This document shows, piece by piece, positions 61,654-64,000 of a stretch of 64,000 nucleotides of DNA; the stretch's first letter is position 1; every line of letters starts with the position of its first letter. The notes beneath the pieces were generated by a model, which did not search any database, was not told where the DNA came from, and was given only the letters and a program-made list of their open reading frames with translations. The DNA comes from Solibacillus sp. FSL W7-1436 (lineage in GTDB: Bacteria; Bacillota; Bacilli; Bacillales_A; Planococcaceae): positions 2,904,501 through 2,968,500 of the forward strand of contig NZ_JBBOWV010000001.1 of NCBI RefSeq assembly GCF_038007305.1, read 5' to 3'. The translations under genes were made by a program, and so were the position numbers.

Positions 61654-62411
61654 GTGGATTTGTTTATATAGTGGGTGCTGGACCGGGTGATCCGAAATTA
61701 CTGACAATCCGTGCTTTAGAGTGCATTCAGGTAGCGGATGTCATTTTATATGACAGATTAGTGAACCCCGAAATTTTAAAACACGCAACACCCCACTGTG
61801 AATTAATTTATTGTGGCAAAGAACCGGGAAAGCATGGCCTGATCCAGGACGAAATTCATCGTGTGCTGGTAGAAAAAGCACAGCAGAACAAGCAGGTTGT
61901 CCGTCTAAAAGGCGGCGATCCATTCGTCTTTGGACGAGGCGCAGAAGAAGCAGCTATTCTTCGGTACGAGAAAATAGATTTTGAAATTGTCCCGGGCATT
62001 ACTGCAGGAATCGCGGCACCGGCATATGCAGGCATACCTGTTACACATCGCGATTATGCGACAAGCTTTGCGATTGTAACCGGGCATGGCCGTGAGGAAA
62101 AGGGGCAGGATTTTTTAAGCTGGGCAAGTCTCGCACAAATCGATACGATTGCATTTTATATGAGTATTGGCAATATCGAACATATTACAAAAAGCCTTAT
62201 TACACACGGAAAGAAACCGACAACACCTGTTGCAGTGATTGAATGGGGAACAACAAGCAATCAGCGTACAATTACAGGTCAATTAGAGACGATTTCCGAA
62301 CAGATTCAGCAGCAAAAAATGCTTAACCCTTCGATGATTTTAGTCGGGGATGTCGTAGGAATGCGTGAAGAAATTGCATGGTTTAATGAAAGGATTGAGA
62401 CAACATGTTAG
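61650..62411 (+). CDS. cobA: uroporphyrinogen-III C-methyltransferase (SumT/CobA)
   Basis: A 253-residue SAM-dependent enzyme that makes precorrin-2, the entry step. YIVGAGPGDPKLLTIRALECIQ, VRLKGGDPFVFGRGAEEAAIL and VVPGITAGIAAPAYAGIPVTHRD-like blocks are all present (IVPGITAGIAAPAYAG here). The start is TTG in TTGA overlap with the previous stop, behind GGGAG. Confidence 0.95.
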   Translation: MSGFVYIVGAGPGDPKLLTIRALECIQVADVILYDRLVNPEILKHATPHCELIYCGKEPGKHGLIQDEIHRVLVEKAQQNKQVVRLKGGDPFVFGRGAEEAAILRYEKIDFEIVPGITAGIAAPAYAGIPVTHRDYATSFAIVTGHGREEKGQDFLSWASLAQIDTIAFYMSIGNIEHITKSLITHGKKPTTPVAVIEWGTTSNQRTITGQLETISEQIQQQKMLNPSMILVGDVVGMREEIAWFNERIETTC

Positions 62412-62959
62412 AAGCATTAAAAAAACGACGTGCGGTTCGTCAATTTTTACCAATGGAAGTAGAGCGGGAAAAAATTGAACAATTATTGGAAGCAGCTACG
62501 TATGCACCGAATGACCGCATGCGCGAACCTTGGCGATTTTACATATTGCAGGGAGACAGTTTAAAGCGTTTTGAACAAGTAGCACTCGATTATTTACAGC
62601 AGCGCTTCCCGACAAAACCAAACTTGGTGGAAAGCTCGATGCAGGCGGTTACAAAGACACCGCTCATCATTGTCGTCACTTCTGCTGTAGTAGACGGAGA
62701 TGATGGTGCGACACTGGACAATAAATTCGCTGTCAGCAGTGCGATTATGTCGATGTGGCTAATGGCTGAAGCGCTCGGTTTAGGCATGGTGTGGCGGACA
62801 CGCGGCGTCGGTCTTGTACATGACACGGCTTTGCATGAATTTATCGGGGCATCGGATGCCGAACACCTTGTCGGTACGTTATGTATCGGTTATCCGGAAG
62901 AACCGGTATCTACGGAGAAAAAACGGACACCATTTGTTGAAAAAACAACTTGGGTATAA
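62405..62959 (+). CDS. nitroreductase-family protein in the cobalamin operon (CbiY-like)
   Basis: A 184-residue flavin-binding protein. It opens MLEALKKRRAVRQFLPMEVE, typical of the FMN-dependent nitroreductase fold, with APNDRMREPWRFYIL and MWLMAEALGLGMVWRTRGVG. Its place between sumT and the adenosyltransferase matches cbiY in the Bacillus megaterium cobalamin operon, as I recall it. A role in corrinoid or cobalt reduction is plausible but unproven. It overlaps sumT by 7 bases. Confidence 0.85.
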   Translation: MLEALKKRRAVRQFLPMEVEREKIEQLLEAATYAPNDRMREPWRFYILQGDSLKRFEQVALDYLQQRFPTKPNLVESSMQAVTKTPLIIVVTSAVVDGDDGATLDNKFAVSSAIMSMWLMAEALGLGMVWRTRGVGLVHDTALHEFIGASDAEHLVGTLCIGYPEEPVSTEKKRTPFVEKTTWV

Positions 62960-62971
62960 GGGGGCAATTTC

Positions 62972-63511
62972 ATGGCGAGAAAAGGAATGCTGCTCGTATA
63001 TACGGGTGAAGGAAAAGGCAAAACAACCGCTTCATTAGGTGTGACGTTGCGTGCAATCGGGCGTGGTATGAATGTGAAATATTTTCAGTTTATTAAATCG
63101 CCGCAACGTACATATGGAGAACAAATTGCACTTCGTAAATTAGGTGTCGAAACCGTTCAGCTCGGCATTGGTTTTACATGGACAAAAACACCGGAAGAAC
63201 ATAGAGAAGCGTTAAAAAAGGCTTGGCAAATTGTAAAAAAAGAGTTGCAGGATGAAACGACTGATTTACTAGTTTTAGATGAGTTAAATAATGCATTGGC
63301 GATTTCAAAATTCCCGATTGATGATGTTTTACCTTTAGAAGAAGTAATTGAAGTAATCCGTAATCGACCGGCCACAATGCATTTAGTCGTTACAGGACGA
63401 TCAGCACATCCGGATTTGATTGCAATGGCTGATCTGGTATCAACCGTTGATGCGACAAAACATTATTACAGCGAGCAGGACGTCACAGCGATGAAGGGGC
63501 TGGAGTTTTAG
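62972..63511 (+). CDS. cobO: cob(I)yrinic acid a,c-diamide adenosyltransferase (BtuR/CobO type)
   Basis: A 179-residue ATP-dependent enzyme that attaches the 5'-deoxyadenosyl group. The P-loop VYTGEGKGKTTASLG is at residues 10-24; VLDELNNALAISKF carries the conserved Asp-Glu and VTGRSAHPDLIAMADLV follows. AAGGGGGC precedes the ATG. Confidence 0.95.
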   Translation: MARKGMLLVYTGEGKGKTTASLGVTLRAIGRGMNVKYFQFIKSPQRTYGEQIALRKLGVETVQLGIGFTWTKTPEEHREALKKAWQIVKKELQDETTDLLVLDELNNALAISKFPIDDVLPLEEVIEVIRNRPATMHLVVTGRSAHPDLIAMADLVSTVDATKHYYSEQDVTAMKGLEF

Positions 63512-64000
63512 TGCAGGCAATCATGATTCAGGGCACCTCATCCGATGTGGGGAAAAGTGTACTATGTACAGCACTATGTCGCATTTTAGTTAATGACGGT
63601 TACCGGGTTGCGCCGTTTAAATCTCAAAATATGGCACTTAATTCGTATATTACGAAAGACGGTGGAGAGATTGGACGTGCACAAGGGGTTCAGGCGGAAG
63701 CTGCAAAAATTGACGCAACAACGGATATGAATCCGATTTTACTGAAGCCAAAAGGGGATATGGTATCAGAAGTGATTCTGCATGGTAAACATTTTGCAAA
63801 TATGAATGCGGTCAGTTATCGTGAACAATTTGTAGAAGAGGTCATGCCTGAAGTTCGTACATCACTTGAACGTTTATCGGAGAACTATGATGTTCTTGTT
63901 TTGGAAGGTGCGGGAAGTCCCGCGGAAATTAATTTGAAAAGCCGTGATATTGCCAATATGCGAATGGCTCATGAAACCGATGCGTCTGTTATTTTAGTTG
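63511..64000 (+). CDS. cobQ: cobyric acid synthase CobQ/CbiP, N-terminal part (runs off the window)
   Basis: The GTG at 63511 shares one base with the cobO stop and follows GGGGCTGGAG. The 163 visible residues open MQAIMIQGTSSDVGKSVLCTAL with the P-loop-like motif, then APFKSQNMALNSYIT, GRAQGVQAEAA and MNPILLKPKGD, all CobQ marks. It amidates four corrin side chains in the later pathway. The glutaminase half lies beyond the right edge. Confidence 0.95.
   Translation, partial: MQAIMIQGTSSDVGKSVLCTALCRILVNDGYRVAPFKSQNMALNSYITKDGGEIGRAQGVQAEAAKIDATTDMNPILLKPKGDMVSEVILHGKHFANMNAVSYREQFVEEVMPEVRTSLERLSENYDVLVLEGAGSPAEINLKSRDIANMRMAHETDASVILV

Overview
The window is AT-rich chromosomal DNA of an endospore-forming member of the Bacillales. 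An alpha/beta-type small acid-soluble spore protein, SLH-type surface protein, OpuC osmoprotectant importer, Bacillus-type cobalamin operon and many TTG/GTG starts behind strong AGGAGG sites suggest the Solibacillus/Lysinibacillus group (Planococcaceae). That placement is inference from gene content; no rRNA or phylogenetic marker was tested. No rRNA, tRNA, CRISPR array, prophage or transposase was seen.

Layout. 1-6.1 kb: phosphodiesterase, two divergent MFS transporters, a YdjM-like membrane protein and a membrane diguanylate cyclase. 6.1-22.4 kb: oligopeptidase B, a secreted acidic repeat protein, a YoaS/YozG-like pair with a large membrane protein, an unusual UvrA-like double ATPase, a decayed serine hydrolase gene, quinone oxidoreductase, an unrecognised 612-aa protein and an aldehyde dehydrogenase. 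22.5-27.5 kb: a 21-bp-phased repeat array, an orphan glycine-betaine-type binding protein and the opuC operon. 27.4-30.4 kb: a 389-bp element with 14-bp terminal inverted repeats, a 17-aa pheromone-like ORF and a secreted YcdB/SLH protein. 30.4-36.1 kb: GNAT, BASS transporter, luciferase-like oxidoreductase, an ABC-F ribosome-protection-type ATPase behind an elaborate attenuator leader, and DedA. 36.1-40.7 kb: an Rgg-type regulator, a divergent 19-aa hydrophobic peptide and an ABC transporter. 40.7-47.6 kb: housekeeping and small genes, including cold-shock protein, SASP, a frameshifted GNAT and a CopC-like protein. 47.8-64 kb: cobalt uptake (cbiMNQO, minus strand) and cobalamin synthesis (cbiH60-J-C-D-ET-L-F-G-A, precorrin-2 dehydrogenase, sumT, cbiY, cobO, cobQ; plus strand). 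These two operons are transcribed divergently and each has its own cobalamin riboswitch and terminator.

The most notable signal is a candidate Rgg/SHP-like peptide-signalling system. The regulator at 36158-37021 lies beside an ORF encoding MVDLLITTFELWIIGTGGG. A second ORF about 9 kb away encodes MLLIKRLDIWLIGIGDL. Both ORFs follow the same DNA motif, TTATTCTTTTAGG-N16-CGCC, and their C-terminal halves share the pattern [FL][DE][IL]W[IL]IGxG. The likely outputs are the ABC transporter and the YcdB/SLH protein.

The second is the ABC-F leader: strong promoter-proximal SD with a 7-residue uORF (MFFIRLR), complementary RNA segments, an intrinsic terminator and a second 7-residue uORF (MQMLLFF) before the resistance-type gene. 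This layout is typical of drug-sensing ribosome-mediated attenuation.
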